Both the position numbers and the translations under genes were made by a program. The notes beneath the pieces are model-generated. The model was not told the origin of the DNA and did no database searches. It saw only the letters and a program-made list of their open reading frames with translations. DNA of 51,707 nt from Lentisphaerae bacterium GWF2_44_16 (GTDB lineage Bacteria > Verrucomicrobiota > Lentisphaeria > Victivallales > GWF2-45-14). Positions 1 to 8,173 of the stretch are shown piece by piece. Where the stretch lies: contig MHBF01000195.1 of NCBI GenBank assembly GCA_001803225.1, positions 1-51,707 on the forward strand, written 5' to 3'. Each line of letters opens with the position of its first letter. Position 1 is the stretch's first letter.

Positions 1-78
1 TCATATTCGACATTGGAAATTATAAAGTCTCAGAACAACTTTTGCGACATTAACAAGAAATTATTCTCAGAAAAATAG
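1..78 (+). CDS. C-terminal tail of an upstream gene (possible PtuA-like ATPase)
   Basis: Frame 1 is open from the first base of the window to a TAG at 76-78 and gives a 25-residue tail ending in LFSEK. The next gene starts only two bases later, so the two are almost certainly co-transcribed. Because the next gene is a PtuB-like HNH nuclease, whose usual partner is the PtuA ATPase directly upstream, PtuA is the natural guess. Nothing in the 25 residues proves it: no motif is present. Confidence 0.4.
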   Translation, partial: SYSTLEIIKSQNNFCDINKKLFSEK

Positions 79-80
79 AT

Positions 81-917
81 ATGAGATATATAAATCGAAA
101 AACAATATCTAAGGTTTTGCCAGCAGATTGGCATAAGAAAGCAGCGTATGCAGCAAAAGAAGTTGCAGGTACCCCTGATGATGAACGTTCAAAAATTATA
201 AATAAAAAGGCTTGTATTTGGCAAGAAATAAAAGATTGCCTAGCAAAACTAAGTCATAAGAAATGTTGGTATTGTGAGTCAAATATTGATCGTTCAGATA
301 ATGCAGTAGATCATTTTAGACCTAAAAATGCAGTATCAGGTATTATTCATTCAGGATATTGGTGGTTGGCATTTGAAGAAACAAATTACCGTTTTTCTTG
401 TACCTTTTGTAACAGTAAAAGAAAAACTTCATCAACAAGTGGTGGGAAACAGGATGAATTTCCTCTTTTAGATGAAGCTAAAAGAGCTTACTCTAAAAAT
501 GATGATTTGGATGCTGAACAACCTCTTTTACTAGACCCCCTAAACGAAAGTGATGTTGCGTTGCTATGGTTTGATCAAAATGGAGAGGCACAGCCGCATC
601 CGACACTTTGTAAAAATAAAAATGGCTATAATTACAAAAAAGTAGAAAAAAGTATAAAACTGTATCACTTAAATTGCCAAGATACTCTTGAAAAACGATT
701 GTATTTAGCAAGCCAAATAGAAAATAAGCTACAAAATTCCGAGATATTCTTAGATAAAATAGATCAATATGCAGATACGACTGCTCAACTCGCACTTAAT
801 AATAGTATTTCTGAGTTAAAAATGATGATTTCAGAAGGTGCTGAGTTTTCAAAATTTGCAGAAACCATAATTAAGGGCTTTCGGGGAACATATCGAGTTG
901 CAGATATGATTTTTTGA
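81..917 (+). CDS. HNH endonuclease, PtuB-like (Septu-type defence)
   Basis: This 278-residue protein has the layout of the TIGR02646/PtuB HNH family: C62-W-Y-C65, an AVDHF motif with H78, then a second pair in C107-TFC110-N. The Cys pairs would hold zinc and the His and Asn would serve the nuclease. In Septu systems PtuB works with the ATPase PtuA and cuts nucleic acid on phage infection. The start lies two bases after the upstream stop, as expected for a PtuA-PtuB pair. The DNA is clearly AT-richer than the chromosomal genes after 2.4 kb, which suggests transfer. The family call is firm; membership of a complete Septu locus depends on sequence left of the window. A retron effector role is the other option. 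Confidence 0.75.
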   Translation: MRYINRKTISKVLPADWHKKAAYAAKEVAGTPDDERSKIINKKACIWQEIKDCLAKLSHKKCWYCESNIDRSDNAVDHFRPKNAVSGIIHSGYWWLAFEETNYRFSCTFCNSKRKTSSTSGGKQDEFPLLDEAKRAYSKNDDLDAEQPLLLDPLNESDVALLWFDQNGEAQPHPTLCKNKNGYNYKKVEKSIKLYHLNCQDTLEKRLYLASQIENKLQNSEIFLDKIDQYADTTAQLALNNSISELKMMISEGAEFSKFAETIIKGFRGTYRVADMIF

Positions 918-1035
918 AAAGAACTAATTTTATAAAAATTGTTCTAAGCTGTAAAGATTTATAATGAAAATATAAAATTGAACTAATACATAATGACCCA
1001 GAAATTTCTGCGTCAATAAAACTGGGAAATAGTAA

Positions 1036-2064
1036 ATGAAAAACAATCTTCCCGAAAAAACTGAGTTTCTGCTCTACAAAACCGAAGACGGGCAAATTCA
1101 GATTGAAACCCGGATGCAGGATGAGACCGTCTGGCTTTCCCTTAACCAGATGGCTGAACTGTTCGGCGTTGATAAATCAGGCATCAGTCGGCATCTTAAA
1201 AATATTCTGGAGAGCGGTGAATTGAGCCGGAATTCAGTTGTTGCAATTTTTGCAACAACTGCCAGTGACGGCAAAAAATATCAGGTGGAGTATTATAATC
1301 TTGATGCCATTATTTCCGTTGGCTACCGCGTAAACAGCATCAGGGGGACTCAATTCCGCATATGGGCTACTCAGAGACTCCGGGAATACCTGATTAAAGG
1401 TTTTACAATGGACGATGAGCGGCTGAAACTTGGCGGAGACGGCAATTATTTTGATGAACTGCTTGCCCGCATCCGTGATATACGCTCATCGGAAAAAGTG
1501 TTTTGGCGCAAGGTGCTGAATATTTATGCAACGAGTATTGATTACGACCCCCAAAGTGAACTCTCTCAGGAATTTTTCGCCAATGTTCAGAATAAAATGC
1601 ATTGGGCAGCTCATGGTCATACAGCGGCTGAAATTATCTATGATCGGGTTGACGCAGGCAAAGAAAATATGGGACTGACAAATTGGGTCGGCGATAAAAT
1701 CAGAAAAAGTGAGGTTGCAATAGCCAAGAACTATCTGAATCAGGATGAATTGGAATTGCTGAATCGAATCGTAACAGCCTATTTGGAATTTGCTGAATTA
1801 CAGGCGTTAAATCGGTACCCGATGTATATGCGTGACTGGATACAGCAGTTGGACATGTTCCTTTCTATGTCTAAACGTAAACTGCTGGAACACGCGGGAA
1901 GTATCAGTCATGAGGAAGCACTGAAGAAGGCTCAAATTGAGTATGAGAAATACCGTCAAAAACAGCTTGAACAACCCAGCAAAGTTGAAAAACATTTTAT
2001 TGAAGCTGAAAAAGAAATAAAACAGATTTCTTCTAAAAGAGTAAAAAATGATGACAGCTTATAA
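1036..2064 (+). CDS. RhuM family protein
   Basis: The 342-residue product has the hallmarks of the virulence RhuM family: an N-terminal stretch (TEDGQIQIETRMQDETVWLS), a helix-turn-helix-like segment (NQMAELFGVDKSGISRHLKN), the block YYNLDAIISVGYRVNS and then FRIWATQRLREYLIKG, followed by a long alpha-helical half. RhuM genes have no settled biochemical role but often sit in defence and restriction-modification islands. It lies 118 bp after the HNH gene in the same direction. A hairpin with a T tract about 210 bp downstream could end the transcript. The start has only a weak GGGA-like ribosome site. The family name is confident; function is unknown. Confidence 0.8.
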   Translation: MKNNLPEKTEFLLYKTEDGQIQIETRMQDETVWLSLNQMAELFGVDKSGISRHLKNILESGELSRNSVVAIFATTASDGKKYQVEYYNLDAIISVGYRVNSIRGTQFRIWATQRLREYLIKGFTMDDERLKLGGDGNYFDELLARIRDIRSSEKVFWRKVLNIYATSIDYDPQSELSQEFFANVQNKMHWAAHGHTAAEIIYDRVDAGKENMGLTNWVGDKIRKSEVAIAKNYLNQDELELLNRIVTAYLEFAELQALNRYPMYMRDWIQQLDMFLSMSKRKLLEHAGSISHEEALKKAQIEYEKYRQKQLEQPSKVEKHFIEAEKEIKQISSKRVKNDDSL

Positions 2065-2230
2065 TTTAAATGAAGCGTTTTTATAACGATTTTTCAGGGA
2101 CTTGAATGAAATTGAGGCTGGACGAGTTTGTTTTTGAGGCAGATGGAGAGCGGTCATGAATTTCGCACCGTGAAAAATAGAGATTTATCGGAAGTTGTTT
2201 GGTTTATGCTCTTTATGAAGAATCCGGCAA

Positions 2231-2247
2231 GTGTACCCTCGGTACAC
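2231..2247. repeat. Perfect 7-bp inverted repeat with 3-nt loop
   Basis: GTGTACC and GGTACAC are exact reverse complements around CTC. The right half with its loop, CTCGGTACAC, recurs at 2313-2322. It has no T tract on either side, so it is not a simple terminator. Role unknown. Confidence 0.5.
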
Positions 2248-2276
2248 TCCACAGAGATATTTGGGCAAACAGAGAT

Positions 2277-2294
2277 GCCGCAAGGCGGCTTTTT
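2277..2294 (+). terminator. Rho-independent terminator candidate after RhuM
   Basis: A GCCGC-AAG-GCGGC hairpin is followed at once by TTTTT and then CTGCTTTT. It points rightward and lies about 210 bases after the RhuM stop, so it would end the defence-gene transcript before tRNA-Ser. Confidence 0.6.
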
Positions 2295-2344
2295 CTGCTT
2301 TTACAAGGCTGGCTCGGTACACATTGAAGAGTGAGGTTGAATCG

Positions 2345-2371
2345 CAAAAGCCTTTGAGACAAAGGGTTTTG
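2345..2371. repeat. 12-bp hairpin near tRNA-Ser
   Basis: CAAAAGCCTTTG and CAAAGGGTTTTG form a 12-bp stem with one mismatch around AGA. No T tract follows on either strand. It lies about 55 bases from the encoded CCA end of tRNA-Ser. Confidence 0.4.
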
Positions 2372-2426
2372 TAAAGCGAGCCCAACGGAGTCATAAGTCA
2401 TTGAGAGATAACGCTTTAAAAGAAAA

Positions 2427-2516
2427 TGGCGGAGAGACAGGGATTCGAACCCTGGGTACGGTTTCCCGTACACAGCATTTCCAATGCTGCGCCTTCAACC
2501 GCTCGGCCATCTCTCC
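2427..2516 (-). tRNA. tRNA-Ser(GGA)
   Basis: On the minus strand the acceptor arms GGAGAGA (2516-2510) and TCTCTCC pair, the anticodon loop reads TTGGAAA with anticodon GGA, there is a long variable arm as in class II tRNAs, and the T arm has GGTTCGAATCC. CCA is encoded at 2429-2427. Its 3' end faces the AT-rich accessory DNA, which suits a tRNA used as an integration target. Confidence 0.95.
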
Positions 2517-2592
2517 GTACGCAAGCGGAACAAATTATACACTGCTTTTGAAAATTCTCAAGCCGTTTTCAGGATTGCGTTGCAAAAAGCTG

Positions 2593-3849
2593 TCAATCTT
2601 CAGGACTTTCACCGAATTTTCTCGGAGTTACAAGGTAAAGTTTATCCCCTTTTCGGAGTTTTTCCTGGAATGAAACGGAAACTGTACTGCCTTTGGGAGC
2701 AGTCTCCACAAATTCGCCATTGAACATAAGGCTGTCAACAATTTGAGAAGCCACTCCTGTAGTCGTGCCGCAAACCATGATTTCATCGCCTTTTTTCAGG
2801 CCTCCCGCTTCAAGAGCAAAATCGGCAACGCCGGATTTCTGATAATAATTCAGCACTTTACCTATGTGAATTTTTCTTTTGGGAGAAAGATTTCCGCCGG
2901 TCCCGCACCATGCGTCAAGTTTTTCTCCCAGATAATATCCGCCCCAGAAACCCCTGTTGAAGACGGAAGAAAGTTCTTTCATCCACATTTGCGATTTAGC
3001 CGGGGAAAAACTGCCATCACGGCAGGACTCAACGGCTTCCCTGTAAGCCCTGGTAACGGCATACACATAATCAGGAGAACGCCCCCTGCCCTCAATTTTC
3101 AGGATGGAAACATCCGCGTCAATTATACTGTCCAGAAACGGCAACGTGCAAATGTCTTTCGGAGACATCACGTATTTATTGTCAATGACAAGCTGTTCGC
3201 CTGTTTCGGCATCGCTGACAAGGTATTTTCTTCTGCAATTCTGATAGCACTCGCCCCTGTTGGCAGAACTGTTATAGACGGCAAGGCTCATATAACATTT
3301 GCCTGAGATGGAAACGCAGAGAGCGCCATGCGCAAATATTTCTATGCGGACGAGATTTCCAGAAGGGCCTGTAATTTTATTTTTCCTGATGAAGTTCGTT
3401 ATTTTCTTTATTCCGGCAAGCGGGAGTTCCCTCGCCAGCACCATCACGTTGGCATAACGGGAATAAAGGCGCACAGCCTCAGAATTACAGACATTGGCTT
3501 GGACGGAAATATGTACGGAAAGGCCGATGGACGAGGCATAATCAATTGCCGCCATGTCTCCGGCGACCACCGCGTGAATACCGGCAGACTTCGCCGCGTC
3601 GCAGATTTTTTTCATCAGCGGCAGTTCATTATCATAGAGCACGGAATTGAGGACAAGATAATTTTTCACGCCGTTCTTTTCAGAAATTCCGCGTATTTTT
3701 TTCAGGTCCGCAATAGTGAAGTTTACAGAGGAACGGGCGCGCATATTCAGATGTCCTATTCCGAAATATACGGAATCGGCGCCGGCCTTCAATGCCGCCG
3801 CAAGGGACTCATAGGAACCTGCCGGAGAACATATTTCCACTTTATTCAT
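2593..3849 (-). CDS. Peptidase U32 family protein (TrhP/RlhA type)
   Basis: The 418-residue protein begins with EICSPAGSYESLAAALKAGAD, typical of U32 proteins, and carries the family signature in EIFAHGALCVSISGKCYMS near residue 175, followed by the Cys-rich segment GECYQNCRRKY. Although named peptidases, characterised bacterial U32 proteins such as TrhP and RlhA hydroxylate tRNA uridine-34 or 23S rRNA using prephenate. Length fits TrhP-like members rather than the longer RlhA. It is the last gene of a leftward run, 7 bases after the AsmA-like gene. Which RNA it modifies cannot be told from the sequence. Confidence 0.85.
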   Translation of the reverse strand: MNKVEICSPAGSYESLAAALKAGADSVYFGIGHLNMRARSSVNFTIADLKKIRGISEKNGVKNYLVLNSVLYDNELPLMKKICDAAKSAGIHAVVAGDMAAIDYASSIGLSVHISVQANVCNSEAVRLYSRYANVMVLARELPLAGIKKITNFIRKNKITGPSGNLVRIEIFAHGALCVSISGKCYMSLAVYNSSANRGECYQNCRRKYLVSDAETGEQLVIDNKYVMSPKDICTLPFLDSIIDADVSILKIEGRGRSPDYVYAVTRAYREAVESCRDGSFSPAKSQMWMKELSSVFNRGFWGGYYLGEKLDAWCGTGGNLSPKRKIHIGKVLNYYQKSGVADFALEAGGLKKGDEIMVCGTTTGVASQIVDSLMFNGEFVETAPKGSTVSVSFQEKLRKGDKLYLVTPRKFGESPED

Positions 3850-3856
3850 TTCAGAC

Positions 3857-4612
3857 TCAGAACAGGTTTTTAATGGTTTTTATTACAGAGGAGGGAGCTT
3901 TTTGAATATTATCAATGATGCCGGAACCGAATCCCGCGGATGAGACGGCGTTCAGAATATCGGATAAGAGCAGAGTGAAAATTTCGGGAAGCAACTCATA
4001 GAGAGGTTTGCCTTCGGCGGAGTCTCCCAGATTTTCGATATGGATATCTGAGAGAGGAACAGTGGCTGATACATTTTTTGAGATAACAGTTACTGAAACA
4101 ACGCCTTTTTTAACATCGAAAGTTCTGATAACCCAGGTTTTGCCTTTCTTCCCAGATTTTGCTTCGGTGGCCGTCTCGCTTTTCGGCCGCGACGCTGAAC
4201 GCGTCTCGATATTTTTCTGTATTACGTCAATATTGCTGCTTTCGAGTCTGCGTTCATAATTGACCCTGATATTCTCAATAAGCACCTGTTTTACAACAAT
4301 CCTGTCAGTCAATATGCTGTTCATATCGACTTCCACATAGACTGTCCCTGCGTTCAGCGCACTGCCGGAATAGCCTTCAGGGTTTTTAAGGACAACGTCA
4401 GTAAGTTTGATTCTGCCTTTAAAAATGGATACTTTCACATTGCCTATGGAAAATTCGGTACCAGTGATTTCAGAAACCATTTTTTTCGCTATTATTTTAC
4501 CAGCGATTTCGACAACCACGTCTGCAAAAATGAAAATACCCAGTCCGGCAAGAATAAAGAGAAATGCCATGCTCAACAGCGCGATACATCCGATTTTTAC
4601 AGGTTTTTTCAT
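3857..4612 (-). CDS. AsmA-like membrane-anchored protein
   Basis: The 251-residue product has one N-terminal membrane segment (about residues 7-30) and then an AsmA/DUF748-like stretch (GTEFSIGNVKVSIFKGRIKL, then DVVLKNPEGY). AsmA-type proteins sit in the inner membrane with a periplasmic beta-rich part and are linked to lipid transport to the outer membrane. This one is short for the group. A basic, serine-rich patch (SASRPKSE... KSGKKGK) splits the periplasmic part. It lies 25 bases after the transporter gene and 7 bases before the U32 gene. The exact role is open. Confidence 0.6.
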   Translation of the reverse strand: MKKPVKIGCIALLSMAFLFILAGLGIFIFADVVVEIAGKIIAKKMVSEITGTEFSIGNVKVSIFKGRIKLTDVVLKNPEGYSGSALNAGTVYVEVDMNSILTDRIVVKQVLIENIRVNYERRLESSNIDVIQKNIETRSASRPKSETATEAKSGKKGKTWVIRTFDVKKGVVSVTVISKNVSATVPLSDIHIENLGDSAEGKPLYELLPEIFTLLLSDILNAVSSAGFGSGIIDNIQKAPSSVIKTIKNLF

Positions 4613-4637
4613 AGTTTCCTCATCTTTCCATCTTTAA

Positions 4638-5909
4638 TTATTTTGTCTGAAAAGGTTTACTTATAATCTTATGGGTTTCCTTCATATTGTGCTCAACATG
4701 CGCAGCTTTCGGCGTAAGCTTGATAATTCCGAACTGTTCGCCCAGCTGAAAAAGGAAAACGGAAGTGAAAAGAAAAAATATAAAAAGGGCAAGGCCGCGC
4801 ATGGCGTTTGACTTGCTTTTGATATAGGCGATTATGCTTGGAAGCACTCCGAAGAGAATAACAATGCCGACGCCGCCGACTATATCAATGGACTTAAGAA
4901 ATATATCGGAAAACAAATAGGATATGGCGAACGGCGGCCCGAACGTTATAAGAAACACAAGCGCAGGACTGCTTTTCCTGAAAATATTTTCCACCAGGTC
5001 TCTATTGAAGGAGCGAAGGCCGAGGCCGTTGGTGACATAAGAAGTTATGATGGCGAGGAGAGCGAAAAGCATTGAGCAGCTGATAAAAACGGGCGACCGT
5101 ATTACGTTTGAGAGTGGGACTGTGGCGGGCAGATTGTGCTGAAACGCGTAAATAATGCTGTTATCGCTTTCGTTCAGAGGGAGAGCGCCCACGCCCACCT
5201 GTATCCATATGGCATTCATTACATATCCTATCAGCATTCCTGTAAGCATTGCGATAAAGATTTTTTTCATATCCCATTTCAGGCTGGAGCAGACATTGGG
5301 GATAATATTGTGAAAATGAAAAGACGTTACAATAATAGGGACCGCCACCGGGAGAAATGCCCAGTCCGAATGGAGGAGCCTTATCGGCTCGACGTAGTGT
5401 TCTCCCATAAACACAATCACGGCAAACGACCCCCACATGAGGACGATAAGGATTATATTGTATTTCTCAATGATTTTTAGCCCGAGAACAGCCATTCCCG
5501 TAAAAATGACGAATATAAGTAGAAGTATCAGCGATGTTGAGCCTTTCATATTCAGGAGATGAGCGACAATGGTTGTGGCCCCTGTAAGATATGCGGTAAG
5601 AAGTCCGTAAAGGATAATCATGTTCGCGAATATGGCTATCCATTTGCCCATGTTTCCGAGATAGTTCCGGTACAAGCTGGGATAATTGAAAGTCTCGTTC
5701 CGTGTTTCGACAGCTTCCCTGCCCAGTATGGTTGCCGAATAGAGCATCGCTCCGCCAAAAATAAGCATAGCCAGAAGTGACGGGAAAAATCCGTCGATTC
5801 CGGTATTCACCGGCAGTCCGAGTATTCCGGCGCCTATAAGATTGCCCGTGATAAGAAGGGCAATAGGGATTATTATTGAAAGATAACTTTTCCCAGCGTT
5901 ATTGTTCAT
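4638..5909 (-). CDS. Hydroxy/aromatic amino acid permease family transporter, likely serine uptake
   Basis: About eleven hydrophobic helices and the N-terminal motif GNLIGAGILGLPVNTG identify the HAAAP family (TnaB/Mtr/TyrP/SdaC). The gene directly follows an L-serine ammonia-lyase, the same pairing as sdaC-sdaB, so serine is the likely substrate; other hydroxy or aromatic amino acids are possible. An in-frame start lies further upstream, but the ATG at 5909 has an AGGA site at good spacing and gives the usual N-terminus, so I chose it. That leaves 25 bases after the sdaA stop. Length is 423 residues, normal for the family. Confidence 0.8.
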   Translation of the reverse strand: MNNNAGKSYLSIIIPIALLITGNLIGAGILGLPVNTGIDGFFPSLLAMLIFGGAMLYSATILGREAVETRNETFNYPSLYRNYLGNMGKWIAIFANMIILYGLLTAYLTGATTIVAHLLNMKGSTSLILLLIFVIFTGMAVLGLKIIEKYNIILIVLMWGSFAVIVFMGEHYVEPIRLLHSDWAFLPVAVPIIVTSFHFHNIIPNVCSSLKWDMKKIFIAMLTGMLIGYVMNAIWIQVGVGALPLNESDNSIIYAFQHNLPATVPLSNVIRSPVFISCSMLFALLAIITSYVTNGLGLRSFNRDLVENIFRKSSPALVFLITFGPPFAISYLFSDIFLKSIDIVGGVGIVILFGVLPSIIAYIKSKSNAMRGLALFIFFLFTSVFLFQLGEQFGIIKLTPKAAHVEHNMKETHKIISKPFQTK

Positions 5910-5934
5910 CGGAAATTCCTGTTCATGATTTGTA

Positions 5935-7311
5935 TTAGCATTTACTGCAAACTGCAAGTCCGCCTTTTGCTGTTTCTTTGTATTTGAGAGACATGTCACG
6001 TCCCGTCTGAAGCATGGCTTTGACGACTTCATCGAGGCGTATCTTCTGTTTATGAGGGTCTCCGGCAGAGGCCAGGAGATAGGCGTTATAAGCGTTTACC
6101 GCGCCGACCGCGTTTCTCTCTATGCAGGGTATCTGGACGTAGCCGCCGATGGGATCGCATGTCATTCCGAGGTGATGCTCCAGAGCTATTTCGGCGGCAT
6201 TTTCAACTACTTTAATCGAATACCCGTTTATATGGCTGAGGAGGGCCGCGCCCATGGCTGAAGCGACGCCGATTTCGCCCTGGCATCCGACTTCGGCCCC
6301 GGAAATACTGGCGTTATGCTTGACGATAAATCCTATTGCCGCCGCCACAAACATGCCTTCATAAAGTTTATGATCAGGAACATTGAAATGGTGTTTGAGC
6401 AGATAGAGCACCGCCGGAAGTACGCCCGCTGAACCTGAAGTCGGGGCAGTTACCACCTTGTGGCCTGACGCGTTTTCCTCTGAAGCGGCAAGAGCGTAAG
6501 CATTCAGAAAAACCAGAAACCTGTCAGGAATGTGTTCCTGCCTGCTGGCCCTGGAGTAAAGGACATGCGCTTTGCGGGCCAACCCTATGGGGCCGGGCAG
6601 AAGACCTTTCGCGTCAAGTCCCCTTTTGACGGCATCTTCCATGGCGCTTAGGATATCCTGAATTCCACGGAGTACGTCTTCTCTGTTCCTGCCGCTTATT
6701 GAGAGTTCGTTCCGTACCATGAGCTCCGGCAGGCTCATTTCCTCTTTGGCTATAATTTTTCTGAGTTCCGTCATATTGCTGTAAGGATAAGGCGGCGCCG
6801 GGCGGGGTATTTCCTTTTCTCCCTTGCACTTGATAAATCCTCCGCCGATTGAATAGTATTCCTTTTCCAGAAGCGTTTTTTCTCCGGACATCAGCCGGAA
6901 TATGACAGTGTTCTGAAATGGAAAATCATGATGGAGGCCTTTTTCAAATGTTATATCGGAAGCGTTGAATTGCAGTTGTTTTTTCCCGGTATCTATATTA
7001 TAGGTTTTCTTCGGGGAGGAGAGAAGCTCCGAAAAAAGAGCGGAATCGCAGGTATCGGGTTTCCAGCCGAGAAGCCCTGCCGCCACAGAACGGTCGGTTC
7101 CGTGACCTTTTCCAGTAGAGCTCAGAGAGCCGAAAAGTGAAATTTTTATTCCTGAAGACTTTTTCAAAATATCTTCCGGTAATTCTTTTATCGACTGAAG
7201 GAAACCGCCGGCGGCCAGCATCGGCCCTATGGTATGGGAACTGGACGGGCCCGGCCCTATTTTGAATATCTCGAATATGGAAGTGTCTATTATATTTTTA
7301 ACTTTTTTCAT
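5935..7311 (-). CDS. sdaA: L-serine ammonia-lyase (L-serine dehydratase), single chain
   Basis: The protein converts L-serine to pyruvate and ammonia with an oxygen-sensitive 4Fe-4S cluster. The N-terminus SIFEIFKIGPGPSSSHTIGP is the beta-domain signature, and the alpha domain carries the cluster cysteines in EVGCQGEIGVAS, MTCDPIGGY and QIPCIERNAV. At 458 residues it matches single-chain enzymes such as E. coli SdaA. A strong AGGAG site precedes the ATG and a sigma70-like promoter lies just upstream. The transporter gene follows by 25 bases, giving a serine uptake and breakdown unit in anaerobic style. Confidence 0.95.
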   Translation of the reverse strand: MKKVKNIIDTSIFEIFKIGPGPSSSHTIGPMLAAGGFLQSIKELPEDILKKSSGIKISLFGSLSSTGKGHGTDRSVAAGLLGWKPDTCDSALFSELLSSPKKTYNIDTGKKQLQFNASDITFEKGLHHDFPFQNTVIFRLMSGEKTLLEKEYYSIGGGFIKCKGEKEIPRPAPPYPYSNMTELRKIIAKEEMSLPELMVRNELSISGRNREDVLRGIQDILSAMEDAVKRGLDAKGLLPGPIGLARKAHVLYSRASRQEHIPDRFLVFLNAYALAASEENASGHKVVTAPTSGSAGVLPAVLYLLKHHFNVPDHKLYEGMFVAAAIGFIVKHNASISGAEVGCQGEIGVASAMGAALLSHINGYSIKVVENAAEIALEHHLGMTCDPIGGYVQIPCIERNAVGAVNAYNAYLLASAGDPHKQKIRLDEVVKAMLQTGRDMSLKYKETAKGGLAVCSKC

Positions 7312-7335
7312 TAACTAAACTCCTGATTGGCATTT

Positions 7336-7363
7336 ATAATAGTGCTCTCAGGCGTTTTTTCAA
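7336..7363 (-). promoter_or_regulatory. Sigma70-like promoter of sdaA
   Basis: On the minus strand TTGAAA (7363-7358) and TATTAT (7341-7336) are 16 bases apart and lie about 25-50 bases upstream of the sdaA ATG. It matches the consensus at most key bases. Confidence 0.5.
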
Positions 7364-7471
7364 TACAGAACTGAACTGGAAAGCCAGAGACGCGACATTT
7401 CAGAGAAAATTGATATCTCTCCCCAATGTCCGGGTGAAAAACATAATGGAGCAAGAGGGACTGTATCTGGA

Positions 7472-7774
7472 TTATTTATCTGAGACGCGCTCCGCCCAAT
7501 AGAGAGGCTTGCGACTGTGGTGCATTACGGCTATAATTGCAAGTTTTTTCTTCTCTATTTTATAGACGATGCTGTATGAGAAACGGGAAAGTATAAATCG
7601 CCTAATTTCACCTTTGACAGTATTCCATGTATTGGGAAACTTATGGATTAAGTGGAGAGCGTCATCAAATTCCAGCATAAATTCAGTTCCTAATCCACTG
7701 GACTCGTTTTCAAGGAAAATTACAGCTTCAAGGAACTCAGCTCTTGCATGAGGATGAAAATGAGAAAAGTTCAC
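7472..7774 (-). CDS. ParE/RelE-type toxin
   Basis: This 100-residue protein has the ParE fold sequence pattern: HPHARAEFLEAVIFLENES, a helix ending in FMLEFDDALHLIHKFP, then the strand motif IRRFILSRFSYSIVYKIE and IIAVMHHSRKPLYW. ParE toxins poison gyrase while RelE relatives cut mRNA; the H-S-R-x-P-x-Y-W end is ParE-like. The start overlaps the antitoxin stop by four bases (ATGA), so the pair is translationally coupled, antitoxin first. It stands in host DNA, not in the prophage. Confidence 0.85.
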   Translation of the reverse strand: MNFSHFHPHARAEFLEAVIFLENESSGLGTEFMLEFDDALHLIHKFPNTWNTVKGEIRRFILSRFSYSIVYKIEKKKLAIIAVMHHSRKPLYWAERVSDK

Positions 7775-8010
7775 TTCTGTTTTCTCATTTTCTTCAGTCT
7801 TGTCGAAGCCTCGGCAAATACCTCTCCGGCAGAAATTGTTTTAACTCTTCCCTCCTCTATATCCTTCAGTCGCCGCGCAGCCTCTTCATACCAGGCCTGC
7901 TCTATTTCAGAAACAGGCTGCTTGACAAATATATCCTGAGCTAAACGCAATTGCTCTTCTCTATTCAGTTCAAAGGCTTCCTTTTCAATTTCAGCTAAAG
8001 TCATAGGCAT
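7771..8010 (-). CDS. Antitoxin of the ParE-type pair (addiction module component family)
   Basis: The 79-residue product matches the short 'addiction module component' antitoxins (TIGR02574 type): MTLAEIEKEAFELNREEQLRLAQDI at the N-terminus and a charged C-terminal half with EIEQAWYEEAARRLKDIEEG and AGEVFAEA that would wrap the toxin. The start at 8010 has a perfect AGGAGG seven bases upstream; a longer frame upstream lacks any such site. It neutralises the following toxin and probably represses the operon. Confidence 0.8.
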   Translation of the reverse strand: MPMTLAEIEKEAFELNREEQLRLAQDIFVKQPVSEIEQAWYEEAARRLKDIEEGRVKTISAGEVFAEASTRLKKMRKQK

Positions 8011-8173
8011 CTTAGGGCCTCCTGTGTTATGTCGCTGAAAATTATACAATACTTCCGAGGTGTAGTCAAGGAGAAGAGATGACAAAGAGCAAATGAAAAC
8101 AAGCTGTACGGAGCCCTTGACGAAGAGCGTTCGACTGCTAATTTAAGTGTTTTAACTTTTGAGGACAGCATAT

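Larger units (their letters stand above)
2065..2426. other. Intergenic stretch rich in inverted repeats
   Basis: No convincing gene is visible in these 360 bases; the short open frames on both strands have odd composition and no family features. The stretch holds several hairpins: GTGTACC-CTC-GGTACAC at 2231-2247, a GC hairpin with T tract at 2277-2294 and a 12-bp stem at 2345-2371. The decamer CTCGGTACAC occurs at 2238 and again at 2313. It separates the defence genes from the 3' end of tRNA-Ser, so it may be a remnant of an integration junction or a dispersed intergenic repeat. Confidence 0.5.

Noticed and set aside
2128-2334. Rightward 68-codon frame after RhuM
   Set aside because: It spans the hairpins and terminator, lacks a ribosome site and has no family features.
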